From: Phoronis australis
Taxonomy: Eukaryota > Phoronida > Phoronidae
Assembly: GCA_002633005.1 (NCBI GenBank)
Contig: NMRA01000003.1
Span: 1,576,860 to 1,640,859, forward strand
Direction of reading: 5' to 3'
DNA: 64,000 nt
The position numbers and the translations under genes are program-made. Shown here one piece after another: positions 36,709 to 50,130 of this stretch; position 1 is the stretch's first letter, and every line of letters starts with the position of its first letter. The notes under the pieces are model-generated. The model was given only the letters and a program-made list of their open reading frames with translations. It was not told where the DNA came from and did no database searches.

Positions 36709-37520
36709 TTACCATTTTTATTTTTTAAAATGAATTTTTAAAGAAAAATAAATTTTATTGGACCTTGCCGCACGCACTACTGTTACATTTCTATGCAAGA
36801 TTTGCACACATCTATGGTTCATTACCCTACTTGACTAGCATCAGAAAGCCACATAAGCTCTTGTGTAAGGCTGTGCTCAGGATGGTTTCTGCTGAGAGAA
36901 TATTATAATATCCCTTAGCCACTGTGTTATGAAGGGCCAACAAAATACACAAACTCAATTACCCAGTGAGCTTAGTGTGTGCATATTGCCTTTGTAGTTG
37001 GAATCCTGACATTTTGTCTTTGTAAAGTGCAGACTTTTGGATTTTCATATTCCAGACTTGGGAATCGACCCATGCCACACTAAAGAGAAATCAATGCCGA
37101 GCACTGATTAAAGTGTCCAAAATCAAAATACTTACAACGATTTGGCCCTAATTGAAATCAATTGAAGTCGTGCCAATTAATTGGGATATTTAGGAGCTAA
37201 ATAATGTGTTTAAAGGAATGTTGATTCAAGGCTGCACACTACTAGGCTGTCATAATGTTGCCAGCAATGTGCCCAGTGCCCTTGTTGTAGTGCAGTTCTG
37301 TGTACCAAGCCTCTACTTGGTTATCATGGAGACACTAGCAGTATGTTGTCACCTCCCTAACAGGTCATGGCTGTTTTATTTTGATCACTAGGGAAAGGAA
37401 ACAAGTTTTGCTAGGTAACAAAATACTGTTATATCAGCTGGAAATGAGAGCTTGCCCATCAATGGTTACCGTGAGGTACCGGTTTTTCGATCTTGAATTT
37501 TAATACTGGAAAACTAAGTG
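36709..37520. other. Intron 2, no gene seen
   Basis: Short frames only. Confidence 0.35.
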
Positions 37521-37760
37521 ACTTGGACACACCAAGCTTGTTCAAGATTTCTAACAAGCCCGGATTTTAACCTTACTCATCACTACTTAGTTAAATTTGA
37601 CCATGCAAGCTTGCTTAAGTTTAATAAAGTGCGACCTTATTTCATGTTTTCCAAGCTTGGATCTCCTTCCTCCCTTGCTAACCAGAGTTTACTCAGCTTA
37701 AAACGAGTAAGGTTAATCAGGGTTGTCAAAAACTTTGAACAAGCTTGTTGGGGGCAAGTC
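37521..37760. mobile_element. Hairpin MITE-like element with CAAGCTTGTTCAA arms
   Basis: ACTTGGACACACCAAGCTTG..TTCAAG and AACCTTACTC at the left pair with GAGTAAGGTT..GAACAAGCTTG..GGGGGCAAGT at the right. The imperfect arms are about 55 bp and the loop about 125 bp. No coding potential. Confidence 0.6.
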
Positions 37761-38030
37761 AGCTTGAATAAGGCTGTATACTATCTAGCTTGATTAATCT
37801 TGCCAGTAAGGATTATTCAAGCATGAGGAATTTAGTGACTCATAATTTCAAGCTAAGGGAGCAACGGTTGGTGAGGGAGCAAGGAAATTCAAGCTCGGAG
37901 AAAAATATCAACTAAGATAGTGAGCTATTCATGCCTTGACCGAGTTTGTGGTCAAATAAGCTGAGTACTATTCATTTTTAATACATTTAATTCCAATAAA
38001 TTGAAGTTGTACATCTTGAATCATAAGAAA

Positions 38031-38058
38031 CGCACACACACACACACACACACACACG

Positions 38059-38089
<31 letters not shown>

Positions 38090-38092
38090 CAC
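38031..38092. repeat. (CA)n microsatellite
   Basis: About 30 CA units broken by two CG interruptions. Confidence 0.98.
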
Positions 38093-38429
38093 GCAATGGT
38101 TTTCGACCACATGGATAAAAAAGGTACCGATTTAGATTTAAATCTCTACTAAATTTTTAGGTATTCAATGGCAGTATTCCATAATTTAGCTTGTGAATAT
38201 TAATTAGTTTACTTGCTTGGCCCCCTGTTAACCGTTGTTGCCCCTCCTTTTTATATCGCCACAAAAAATTTCATTTAGCCAGCAACCCCTCCATGGGTGT
38301 CATCTGTGGTTACCTTTTCTAATGTCTGTTGAATTTTCCCAAACTGCTTGACAAATTGTTATGCAATTTGACACACAGAGTTACATGGCTGGGTTTACCG
38401 GGCAGGCATCAGTCCTTCAACTACGGTGG

Positions 38430-38750
38430 CTGTTTTTGTTTTTGACAGGAAATTTCCTGTCTGTCAATTTTTGGTGAACTACTCGACAAATGTGCAGAAA
38501 CCTGATGCAGACGTATTTTGTGGAAGGACACCAGCACCAGTTATTATTTTCAGATGGATTTGACCACCATAGTGCCCCCTGTTGGCCACTTTAGTTTATG
38601 ACAAGAAATTCCTTGTCTGTCAGTTTCTTGGCAAAATGATGAATTTTGCAGAAGCTTTATGCTGAGGTACGTTGTTGAGGAGTGCACCACTACCAGTTGC
38701 TTTTGGGATGGAGTCAAGTAGTGTAGCATTTCTTGTTGTCAATTTTAGTT
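38430..38750. repeat. Diverged ~153-bp tandem repeat
   Basis: GACAGGAAATTTCCTGTCTG (38446) and GACAAGAAATTCCTTGTCTG (38599), each followed by TCA.TTT.TTGG, GCAGAA.C.T.ATGC.GA and ACCAG..A..AGTT. The segment GCCCCCTGTTGGCCACTTTAG also resembles 52690-53060. Confidence 0.7.
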
Positions 38751-40839
38751 TTCAATAACATTTTCCATGTCCACCGCAGTCAATTATTGTGTTAACAGCT
38801 TGGTATATTTTGTTGAAACAAGACAACAGGGTTTATTTTCGAGCCTACTCATATTCAAATTATGTCAAGTTCCATCAAAACCTGGCAAGCTGTTTTGACA
38901 GTAAATGAGTAATTGACGGGCAAGCAATGTTTTGTTGTCAATTACCTGATACTGTTCGACATCCCTAGATGCATGCTATTTGCGGTGCAGTCGCACTCAT
39001 GGACTCATTTCAATGCTTTGCGTTGTTCTTTTTCCATTTATCTGAAACCTATTTTCTCAATTAGCAAAGCATATTTGTGTAATCACTAATGAATAATGAG
39101 ATGAAATTGACGGTCATTAGCACCGTGAACAAGCCTGCCTAACTAGGATGTTAATGACTGATTGACAAACTGCTGCAAGGCTGCTTCCAGTCTCTAGACA
39201 ACGTAATAGAATAAAATAGAGTACAAAAATGCTTTATTCCAGTTCCTCTGTAGAACGTGCAGTTGTCCATTGAGTCAGAGAAACAATAATGGAAGCTGGA
39301 TTTCGCCATGATCAGCCTGCAAAAATTGAATTAATCCTTTTTCTCTCATAAAATTGGTCTTATAGTATTTATCACCATCATTGATCTTCTATTACCAAAC
39401 TGTGGGAAACTCAAGAAAATGCTTCAGATTCGTGTGGTGGTTGACCAAACCTAAAACTGTGGATTCAGAAGTGGCATATTTACACATTGACTTGGGTTGG
39501 CCAACCCAAAAATTTCAAATTCATAAATGGTGCAATACTCACTACCTATGACTTGAGTTGGTGAGAGAAATAGAGTCTGGTCATGGTAAGGAAATTTTCG
39601 CAATATCACGAGATTGAATTTATGGGAGAAAAAGGTCTAATTCCGTTTTCATTTCTTAGGCAGCTAAATGTCAAGATGCATTTATATGATAATCGAGGGT
39701 ATATGTAAGTTAAGAGCTAAGAAAATATAATTTGAAAAAAAAAACAGGGACTGTATCTGAAGAAACCCATAACAGCTGTAAAAAAGTCACAAACTACACA
39801 GTGGTTGTAACTTCACCAGGCACATCAAGTAAAATATATCTTTTGTTGATTGTTTCTCAAGTTGTGTTGACTTAATGTGCCAGTGAATCCCAAAGATTTC
39901 ATGCTTAGCTCGTTTCTCATAGATTTGTGGTTTGTTTTTTGGAACAATGGCAGCTATGTGTTTATTTTACATTAATTTTCTATTTTTTTACTTCGTTAGG
40001 TTGAAAGATTCTGGTCCTGTGTCCATAAAGTTGTTGTCTTCATCATCAAAATTGCAAAATGCTTTCCAAAGAAAATTTAAGTAATAGTTCAATTGTTATT
40101 ATTTACTCACTGGAAATGTTTAAAGCTGTCTCACAGTTCTCTTTAGGTGCGATCCCTGTTCGAAACTCACTGGATTCTCTGAGAGGGGGTAAGATCTTTC
40201 ACTTTAAGATAAGTGTTCTTTTGTGGGGGTAGATACACAAGCCCTGTCAGCCTGTGAATATGGCCTAGCAAGCGTGAAGGAGAGAAGACTGCCACCACTC
40301 CACAATGGAACACCAGCTGCACTGCATGAGTTCCTATTTTTGTTCTGTTGTAGTTGATGGATTGATTTTATTCAAAGACTGAAAAGGCTCAAGGTGATAC
40401 AGTTTTTATAGATCCTGGTGTCAAAAATAGCCAGCACTGCCTTTACAATTTTTGTTAAGCTGTTAGCATTGCTATCACTGATATTCATCACCTGTCCCAA
40501 ATCCCCAAACAAAAGAAGCCAGCCATAAAAGCCCAGGAACTGTGCTTATTGGCTATTCAAATCCCAGTTGGTCAGAAGCATTCAATGTTGTTGGTTGGGA
40601 AATTAGATGTAGCACCTCATGTAATCTCCTCGGAACTTAGAGCTGACTCAGACTCAGACTCGAAACTTAAAACAATCACGTGATATGATTCGTGTACAGA
40701 TTTGTAAGTTTTGTCGTAGCATACCATGCAGTCCCATTGGTCAATCTTCAACTGAGTTTTGAGTGCAGAGGTCAAACTAAGATTAGATCCTTACGGAATG
40801 GTGGAATTTAGCTTTAGTTTTAAGATTCCATCTAGGGAA
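38751..40839. other. Intron 2, no gene seen
   Basis: A GACTCAGACTCAGACTCG run occurs near 40648. No exon-like frame. Confidence 0.35.
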
Positions 40840-41000
40840 CATCAGGTACAAACTACGACAGAATAATTGACACGTATCTTGAGTTTGCACAAAAATAGAA
40901 TGGAAAGTGTCAAACATAATGTTGAGTTTGAATTCGAGTACAAAGCTTGTACCCCTGGCCCTGAAGAAATAGGATAGAAATCTAACAAAATAGATGTACT
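40840..41000. repeat. Dispersed repeat family C, copy 3
   Basis: GTATCTTGAGTTTGCACAAA, AATAGAATGGAAAGTG, GAGTTTGAATTCGAGTA and GGCCCTGAAGA correspond in order to 22510-22610. Confidence 0.65.
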
Positions 41001-43529
41001 AGGGTTTGACTTTCCGGTACTGGTTTTAGCAACTATTTGAATCGTGACTTGTGAGTCATTATGCTGAGCTAATGATTGCAAGAACGTTTAATTATGGGCT
41101 CAGTTGATATCTGGCTTTATCCTCAATTTGGAATTCACTGTAATCTGGAGTTGAAACCAAACAGAAGGTTTTTGTAGTGATTGTGTTTGTAGAAAGTACC
41201 TGTCAACCAATATGAGTAATGGTTATGTTAGAGTAATTAAGGAAGTGATTTTTTACCTGCACTCAACTTCCTGCAGCAAAGTCATTGATCTTTGTGATTT
41301 AAGATAAGTGAACTGTTGGAAAATATTCACTGTGACGCTTCTCCTTTCATGCAACTAGAGTAAAGTGCTTATGAAATTAGCTCCTGTCTTTACCTTCAAT
41401 TGGTTTATCCCGATCAGCGTAAGTCACGTCATCTCCCTGCCCACGCTACAGGAACCGAATTGGTTTAGATACTATACTGTCTGCTGAAATAATTCTGTGT
41501 ACTTGTCACCTTCCTGCCAAGAGCTTCCTTTTATAAATGTCAGGTAATTAGATTGTTTTCATAGTGTTTTACCTGTTTTTGTGCTTCGAAGAATCCCTTG
41601 ATGACGATGAGGTAGGCAATCGAGTGTGATTATGTTGTAACAATGTTAAACAAAAGTATGTACCTAGATGTGCCCATGAGCATGTATATGTCATCATTAC
41701 AAAAAACTTGTTTGTTCCAACACCAGATGACAACAATTTCTAAAATGAAGTTAGTCCAGATATCAATCTAGTCCATTGTTAAGCGTTCAGTGCTCTATTG
41801 TTTGCCATCACAGCTTATAAGCCAATTAGCTACCATGGTTCAAAGAGTTAATAACATCAATGGTACCAGCAGAACCAAAACCTAACGAATCTATTTTGAC
41901 CATTTTCTATGTCTTGAGTTTTCAATGATCTCACAAAGAAGGAATCGGAAGTTACGATACAACCACTGCGTTGAGTGCGCTCAAATATGAATCGATTTAA
42001 GCTACATCGTTAGCTTTTCGACACGAATTGATTGAAGTCCAAACTGATTTTTAAGTGATTGAAAGTCTTCAGTGTAAACAATGTATATGAGAAGTGTCAA
42101 GATTGGCTGCCCAAAGGCAGTATGCTCTTACTTGACTCGCTCAGTAATAAAATTTGTATATTCTGCCACTGGCATAAAACTTGGAATATTATTTTATTCT
42201 GGCAGAAATCAATTGCCCTGTACTGTTAAGCTGGCCACAGCCTAACATATTTAGTGGCTTTCTGATGCTGGGAATGTAACAAACCATGGATAATGAGGTG
42301 CCAGAATCTTACACTGAAATTTACCTGTGATGAGTGCAGAATGTGGCTGGGTGTTTTACCTTTCTAGCCAAGTTCCAACATAACATTCGATAGCGGGGCC
42401 AGTCTGTGTGCAATATGATAAAATACAATATGCAGAAAAATGTTAAGCTGTTCTTGCCTTGTATAATATGTAGCACATTAATGCAGAATTGGCACTTAGT
42501 AAATGTATATTTTCTGCGAAGCGCAGCCATAATATTCTTTGATCAGTTCTTGAATCAATATCTGGTATCCTTCAAGTGTTCAAGAAAAAAATGACACTCA
42601 GTCTTGTGTTTTCTGTGGAGTTGTTCAATCAGTGTTCCTATGTTTATGTTATGCCACCAGTTCACGCAGACACTGAGTAAAATGGGTTGCTTACTTGTGA
42701 GCAAAAATATTAATTTTATTTTTGTTTGCATTTTGAACAATAAGGGCAACATGCTTATAAAATGTTTGCAGTTTTAACCTTTCAACAGAACAAGTACAAC
42801 TGCCTGTTAAGAATACTCTTGTGTTACATTAGTGTACCTATTTTGAGCCGCACCTTGTTTGTCTGGACAACCTTCATTAAATGTCCATTTCTTTCAATTT
42901 GTGTTTTTACCATTAGCACGATGTTGTTTGATAGATCTGTTAGGTGTTATGTTATCCTGTGATAACACTGATGAAAAATGAGCTAGGTAGGAACTAGCCT
43001 TGGTGCAAAACGGTATAAATACACAGTTTTGTACTGATGTGGGTAAAAAATGGTCAAATCTGATAAAATCTGACACAAAATTAAGAAATACAATCCCATA
43101 TTTTGCATGCATCTCATTGATTGTTTGCTCTACATGTTGATACAAGTGTCACAGCCAGGTGACGATCAGAATTGCTCAGACGGTGTGAAATTTTGAGATC
43201 TATGTAACGTTAGTCTTTGCACAGATAGCTAGCTTAGGCTAGGTAGATACAACAGGCTTCGTTGAAATTACAAAAATTTCTTTGTATTTCAGGTCATTTA
43301 GACATCTTTTTACACATAGCAATCAACTTTTCTGTTGAGATTCGTCTGGACGACATTGTGTATTACAGTTAGTTTATTATCAGTTTGTTTGTTGCGGAAA
43401 TATCATCTTTGGTTGCACATATGACTGGTGTCTTTTATTTGATGTTTACGCGCTCCTAGGTTATTACTGGTTTTCATAGCTCATTAAGGAGTCGCAGTAG
43501 AACATGAACTGATCACTGACGTCAGTGTT
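41001..43529. other. Intron 2, no gene seen
   Basis: Short frames on both strands (for example 42321-42530 and 42894-43145, minus) without exon borders. Confidence 0.35.
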
Positions 43530-43780
43530 TAAAGAGACATTATTGGTGAGAAAAGTGATCTGGGATCTGCCTCAGCCCCGAATCAAACCCGCAACCCCTG
43601 AGGTTGTAGTCTAACCCTGTGTTGGCCGAACATAATCTCCACTCAATAAACTGCTTTTTCCTTGATGTCAGGCTAGCAAAAAATGGTAAGAATTGGTGAT
43701 TAGTAATAAAATCGCAGAACACGACCAATTTTTTTTTCATAGCTTGTCAAAGCTCTTAACGTTGAGAAGTCTATCAAATA
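43530..43780 (-). mobile_element. tRNA-derived SINE, copy 1
   Basis: Read on the minus strand, GGTTAGACTACAACCTCAGG leads to GGTTGCGGGTTTGATTCGGG, a tRNA-like A-box remnant followed by a B-box and T-arm. The body (toward lower coordinates) contains AGATCCCAGATCAC and the 5' side (higher coordinates) contains TTGTGATTT-type sequence. Relatives occur at 49865-50130 and 59683-59950. Confidence 0.65.
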
Positions 43781-44369
43781 ATAATTCCTTTTTCTATTGT
43801 AAACCGGCCTTTAAGAATAGGAAACCAAACTGCGGAGTGATGTCTTTATTTAGCACTTGAGTGATATGGGAGTGGGCCCTGTCTGATCGGAATTATGTGC
43901 GTCATTGACCATCAAATTGTTATAGTTACCCCGTACAGTTAATGGCAAAAACTGTTCCGAGAAAATGACTGTAAATTCTTCATGTCTGAGCAGAAGTCGG
44001 ATTTATTGCCACAATGGCCTTGCCTCTTTATTTGTAGTGAAGGGGGACTATAGGAAAGTTACTATGGTTAAGTTAGTGCAAACGTTTAGCCATTTTATTA
44101 TTGGAGATTTGTTGCCCTGGTTGTTAGTGATGTTTATTTTTGCCGTTAACAAAATTAACAGTGAAACAGCACTTTGCCTGTTTTTTCTTCTACTGTATTA
44201 CTCAGGAAGTTGTGAGTTAGATTTTAACACTATCTCTGTGGGTACATGATGGGTATTCAAATAGTGTGCTGTCGATTGTTGGTATCAATCCTTGAAATAT
44301 GTAGTATGCCTTTGGTCCATACTCCAGCCCCATATTTTTAGTGTTGTGGTTCCATACTCATTCGGTTAG

Positions 44370-44545
44370 GGTTGCACTGTTTTCCAGAGTGTGTAATTGT
44401 TCTTGAAATGTTCTGGTTTTGCGTGAGGGGCTATCAAAAATACAGCTTTTTCGATCGTTGTGAAGACACCCTAAAGTTGCATAATGAAAGGATGAGTTAA
44501 GTGGAACAGTGTTTTTCAACTTTCATTTTGGAAGATTAATCATTA
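44370..44545 (+). repeat. Dispersed repeat family A, fragment
   Basis: GTGAGGGGCTATCAAAAAT, AAAGTTGCATAATGAAA and TTTCATTTTGG follow the middle of the family A order. Confidence 0.5.
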
Positions 44546-46289
44546 GTTATTAGTTACATTTACAAACTGCACCCCACTGTAACCCCAATCACCTGCAGAC
44601 AGCGTAGCATGTCTTTGTGAATAGGCTTGACTTGCTGCTTGACTAGGGCATAAACCTTGCTGTGGCCATAGTTCCTTTGGTGTCCTAAGAATCCACACAG
44701 GGTGAAGCACCTCGCCTAGCCTAGTCTTGGTGTAGCAAGGTCTGTAAATGCTATTCCCATGTTATAGATCTCATGATACTTGCTATCAATGTACATTTCG
44801 TTTTTCCTCAATTAGATTTGAAAGGCACTGTCCTGTGGTCCAGTAAACAATGGATTGTTAAAAAGTTAAGGTTATCTCCTACCTTATTTAGTGGCCTCAA
44901 TTCTAACTCGTATATAAAAACTAAGCTTTGTCAAGTAGTAAAAGTATATATTTTCTGAAAGAACAAAGACCAGGAAATATAAATATACTTTTTGTATTTA
45001 TTTGCCATTATTATTCTTACTTAAAAACCTTTTAAAGTCCAAATTTCATTCTTAAGAAAGGTACATTCATAGCAAAATAACCCCTCGGTTGCTTTTAAAG
45101 AAACCTTTTTTAAATGAAAACTTCACCAGTTACCTCAAAAACACTGTTAGGAATTTTTGTTCAGTCTGTTTGTTTGGTTTCTATGACAAATCAACTTGCA
45201 AAACGTAAGGTATTTTTGTAAAAAATTGAAGTCGTATTCGTCTTTGTCACATTATGCAAAAACTAGGCCTTTAAATCAAAAATCCTCACAGCGTTTTTGA
45301 GATTGATGACTAAATATTAAGTTTGAAAAGTTTGAGCGAAATCCATGTAGTCGTTTTCGAGATTTAGTGTTCCTAAGTTCAAATGTTGATCTGCCGAAGC
45401 CGAGAAAAAGTTAATTAAACAAGTGAAAATCTCAAAGTGTTCGGTTAATTATTCGGTGAAAACTTGTTTTCGGTACACATAACCTGTCCAATCCTTAAAT
45501 ATGTTAGCTATTTCAATGTTCACTCGCAATGTCAACTGATTTTGCTGTGCTTAACTAACTTAATTATCATTAAAAACCTCAAATAGACATATTGTTACCA
45601 ACCAACTTTTACTGTTACCGTAGTGTTTACGCCCTACTTTCTAAGTAGGTCACAGTTCATAGCCTGTACATGCTGGGAGACTGATACAAAACCAAGTAAG
45701 AAATGGATTACAAAAATCTAGTTGATGGTTAAAGTATGTCGTTAGCATGAGATCGAAACATCGAAATGTCAACTTATTAATTGAATTAAGGAATTAGGGT
45801 GAGGATTTATCTCTTTTTACGACTTTCTATGTTCATGACCACAGAGGCCTGAGGTGACTCAAAGCATTCGTTTTCAACGGCAACGGTCGTATGCATGTAG
45901 ATGCACAGCTCCCTTAGGATCTAAACTACATTTTGTCTTTGTTTTCCCCGGCACCATTCCATCATAAGTACACCTCGTTGGCTCAATGTTATTCCGACTT
46001 TGTGAATGAAAGGACTGAGGGTATACAAGCTGTTCTATACCTGGCGGGAGATTCGATTTAATTGAAAGCCCTTTAACCTTTGACCTTGGATAAGTAGTAA
46101 ACAAATATTCACATGGTTGTGCGGTTCCAAGGTGGTTCTGCTAAATCTTTTTTCTCACAACGTGGTATATATTTTATATTTGAAGTTTCCCGAGAATGAT
46201 GATAAGGTATTTTGCTAGACACAAGTGAAATGTTGTAAAAGTGGCCATTTTTTGTGAATAAGGTTGGAGATAACCTTAAAAATAAAAAA
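44546..46289. other. Intron 2, no gene seen
   Basis: Possible further family A scraps near 45060 (GAAAGGTACATTCATAGC resembles 6200-6230). No exon. Confidence 0.35.
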
Positions 46290-46392
46290 ATTACTGGTTT
46301 TCTATTTTCAGAAATATACTTTCATTGGGTTTAAGTCCACAGTTTTGTAGACTATGCTTGACTAAAAACACAGACCTGCATAACCTTAAAGT
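46290..46392 (+). repeat. Dispersed repeat family A, 3' end fragment
   Basis: TTTTCAGAAATATACTTTCA, CAGTTTTGTAGACTAT and CACAGACCTGCATAACCTTA match the 3' third of family A. Confidence 0.6.
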
Positions 46393-46763
46393 GGAACTTG
46401 CAGGCTAATTACGTATTTCTGTGATTTCTTGTTCAAATTAGTTAGAAACACAACATATAGCAATGATGTGAAATTGGGTGGAAATTGCCAAATGTTTTTA
46501 AGAATGAGTTTTGTGCCAAAAATGATCTGCAAATCACTGAACTGTGTCCAGGAAGTATGGTGACGTGGTGCTGAGGAATAACACGGCATGATGCGAGCTG
46601 TATGAGCCTGCAAAGTTTACTTATTTGCAGATTTTTTGTTTTCACCTTTACAAATGGTTAGTGAACACAACTGCACTTTGTTTAGCGTAGATTATATTAA
46701 AATAACATAGTCGTTTAGTTCCTGCTATACATTAGCATAGTTAGGAGCACGCAAGCATATCTT
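46388..46763 (+). repeat. Direct repeat pair, copy 1 (~400 bp)
   Basis: Collinear with 47438-47848: AGTGGAACTTGCAGGCTAAT, GAAACACAACATATAG, TTTTTAAGAATGAGTTTTGT, GAATAACAC.GCATGATGC, TTATTTGCAGA and GTTCCTGCTA.ACATT. The copies differ by roughly 15-20% by eye. Confidence 0.85.
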
Positions 46764-47437
46764 TAATACAAAATAAGTTTTTATTATTTGAAAGTAACAA
46801 AAATTGAGCGTGGGCACATTTTGAAACAATTGTACGTGATGAAACTGTGTGATTGGTCACTGAGGGAGAGATTTTTTTACGTATTCCCTTGAAATCAATT
46901 ATTTAGGCTCCTTAGCTTTCTTTCAGCCAGCATTACCATCGATGCACAATAATTTGACACATAATTTGACAAGCCAAACCTTGCTATCGATTCCTCTGGA
47001 ATGGTGCGTGCTCAAGGTAGTTTTGAAGGAATAACCAGCCACCCAGTCTGTAGGCATTACTGATTGAATAAATCTCACACTTTGTTTGCATTATTCTTGC
47101 GTAGCACCAACAAATGGCTTGTTCTGAAATTGATTTTTGCTATTTTTGTGATCACATTAAAGGATCATATTTTGTCGACAATCCTGTTTGCATAACCCTA
47201 GGAATAGCATTGAACTTTGACTTTTAGAATATAGATGTTGTAAAAATGAATGTTTTTCCTCTTAAGGGTTTTGCATAGTATCTTTGCCACACTCAGCATA
47301 AATATTTTGGTGCTAAATTGCTCCAACTCCACAGGATACCTAATAAAAACCAGTCTTCTCTTACTTTGCTGAACTTCAGTATCTCGATGCATCTACATCT
47401 TTCTAAAGCCTAGACCTTTGGTTATGTGCTCACGTTA

Positions 47438-47848
47438 GGTTTAAAGTGGACCTTGCATGCTAATTCCTTATCTCTGTGATTGCTCGGTCAAATTATTAGA
47501 AACACAACATATAGTGACAATGTGAATATGAAGTAGGTTGAAAAATTACCAAGTTTTTAAGAATGAGTTTTGTGTCAAAACTGATCTGCTGTAAATCACT
47601 CAACCGTGTCCAGTAAGTATCTGATGTGGTGCTGGGGAATAACACTGCATGATGCAGGCTATGCAAACCTGCAAGGTATGTCATTGCTGCAAATGTCACC
47701 TATTTGCAGAATTTTTTGTCTTCCCATTTACAAGTTGTCAATGAATGCAACTGCACTTCGCTTAGCTTAGATTATGTTCAAATAGCATTGCTGTTTAGTT
47801 CCTGCTAGACATTTGTATAGAAAGGAGCATGCAAATCCATCTTTAAGG
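47438..47848 (+). repeat. Direct repeat pair, copy 2 (~400 bp)
   Basis: Same order of landmarks as 46388-46763, about 1050 bp downstream, with a short extra stretch (GGTATGTCATTGCTGCAAAT) absent from copy 1. The minus-strand frames in both copies are parallel and non-coding. Confidence 0.85.
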
Positions 47849-48430
47849 GTATCTGCTTGTAGAAGAACAGAGACTAAAATTACAGCTTGTACTGAGTAAC
47901 CTCATGTTGTCTTCAGTGTGAACCATGCATGGCACTGAGGTTGTGTGAATGGCTACTGAACATTACAAAATCAAACTTCTTTGATGTTTTGTCATCAAGT
48001 CCAGCCAAGCTCTTCTCATTCACTCCATTTACTAGACAGAATTTCATGCCTGATTTTGTTCATCAATAGATTTGTGCAAGAATTACTGGCCTCATCAATT
48101 CTCCTTATCAGGAACACTGATCTGAGTTCCTTTCATGTTGAGTAGGACAATTGCAGCATAGCTGTGACTTTACAGGAATAAAACTGGCTGAAGTAAATTG
48201 CAACATCATCCACTGAAACTTAGGATTTTTTAACTGTTTCACTATGATGTAATTAAATTTGGTTTGTTGACCAGTATTTCAATCATCAGAATGGACATGT
48301 TCACCTTTAATTTATTCATCCTGGTAGATAAATTGGCATGCCAGCCCTGATGATGGACAAAAGACTGCCCAATGCCAGTGGACTAGATTGTTATCTGGAT
48401 TTGGAAATCACTCTCCTCTGAAGTTGAAAC

Positions 48431-48605
48431 TAAAGGGCCTTTCGCACAATGGATTTAGGGGACATAAAACCTGAAGAATTTTAGAACCGATGCGAAAGTT
48501 GATTTAAAACCGTCTAAATTTAGGATGGTACCAAGGTTAATAAGCTCAAAAAGAGATGATTAGGGAGCGGACCGATTACACAAAGAAAATGCGAAAGGTT
48601 TGGTC
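48431..48605. mobile_element. MITE-like element with GGGCCTTTCGCAC end
   Basis: The left end TAAAGGGCCTTTCGCACAAT faces AATGCGAAAGGTTTGG at the right, with inner copies of ATGCGAAAG. The end sequence resembles those of the elements at 24023 and 58246. Borders are approximate. Confidence 0.45.
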
Positions 48606-49864
48606 TGCATTACTTTTTTTGACCGTCCTAAATATATTGCCATTCCACATGAGTGGGGAGTTCGCGCACTCTCGATATTGTTTCCTCAGCTGCTCATTGT
48701 ACAACTTTTAAGTAAGCAAGTCGCAAACAACATATAACAAGAATATAAGTAGTAATTATTTAACAAATAAAACAGGTTCTGCTGTACATATGGAGTGGGA
48801 AATGACTCATGGTCTTCCACTTTGGAAATGATTGCAACAATGTAGCGTCATCTCATATTTAGTGCCATGAAGTTTGGACTGTGTAATGTTGGTCCCAACA
48901 AGTAAGAAAAGCCACAATTTGTGATGGCAGGTTGTCACCATGGTCTAAATTAATCTAACTGCGAATAGTCTGTCCTGACTTTAATGTGAACGCAGGTTAT
49001 ATAAGAGTTATGTATTTTGCTGTTTCCTTATACTGACTTGTTCCTTTTTAAACTCCATTTACATGGCTGCACTTGACATTGGAGCAGCTGACTGCAACAA
49101 CTGATCAGATGCAAGATTATGTAACCACAACTAGTAGGGATCAAATATTGCCAATGCAGTGGTCATTTTTGTTACTGGTTTGAGAGATGGAGCAAGTTGC
49201 ACTCAATCAGTTGCTCTGATGTCAACTACATGTCTAAACACAAACTGGGGCAAGGTGGAAGAAGCATTTGGCATTGTTAATCCGAACATGCATAGACTGT
49301 CTTCATATAAGTGACTTCCACGCTGTTCCAGTTTGCGATAATGCCGTGTAAATGGGACTGAAGTGGAGCATCTTGCGCCATGACAACTTGCGCTGCGGCA
49401 AGTGTTCCTCGTGTATGGTTAAAACGGCAGTAGTCAACTGATCTGTCAATCCGTGAAGGTGCTCTGACTATGGCTGAACAGACACAAGTGGCAATTTATA
49501 CCATGTGTATTTGATGGAGAGTAAATAATTGGCCTGCTGTGATAGACTGTAATTAGGTAGAGTGGACTGACTGATCAACATCAGACAGATGATTATCCTC
49601 TCAACACATAGACCTTGCTTGTGGCACATAGGTAGCCATGATCAATTTAATATCAAATATCAGCAGATATCAGCTCACACATGCATTCTTGGAAATCCCT
49701 TCTTTAGTGTTTTACCCAGAATCATGTAGCAATAAAGGTGTGTCATTAAACAAGATTGGAATTTTAGTTAAAATGTTTGTGTCTTTGGCCAGTTGGTCTA
49801 TAAATAAGTGGATTGCACAAATACACATCTGGTGTGCTAGAGCCATAGCTGTTAACACGTTTAT
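48606..49864. other. Intron 2, no gene seen
   Basis: Short frames only. Confidence 0.35.
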
Positions 49865-50130
49865 AGGAACATCCCCGAAAAAAGTGATTTTCTGAGATCT
49901 GCCTTGGTGTGGAATCCAACCTGCAACCGTGGTCGCAGTAAATGCTCTCCTGGTGGAGCTAAACCTTATTCAATAAATGCCAGCGAATTTTAAGTGTATT
50001 CATCTTCATTCTTCATTTCAGCAAGTGTCTAGCAAAGATGATAACTGGCAATTTGTAATGAAATTGAAAAAACAAAGGATTTTGTTCTTTTAAAGCTCAG
50101 GTCAAAGCTATTATCTTCAAGAAGTCTATC
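49865..50130 (-). mobile_element. tRNA-derived SINE, copy 2
   Basis: On the minus strand, AGCTCCACCAGGAGAGCATT is followed by CGGTTGCAGGTTGGATTCC, a recognisable A-box region and B-box. The body (lower coordinates) has AGATCTCAGAAAATCACTTT and the 5' side (higher coordinates) has CTTGAAGATAATAGC, in the same order as 43530-43780. Confidence 0.65.
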
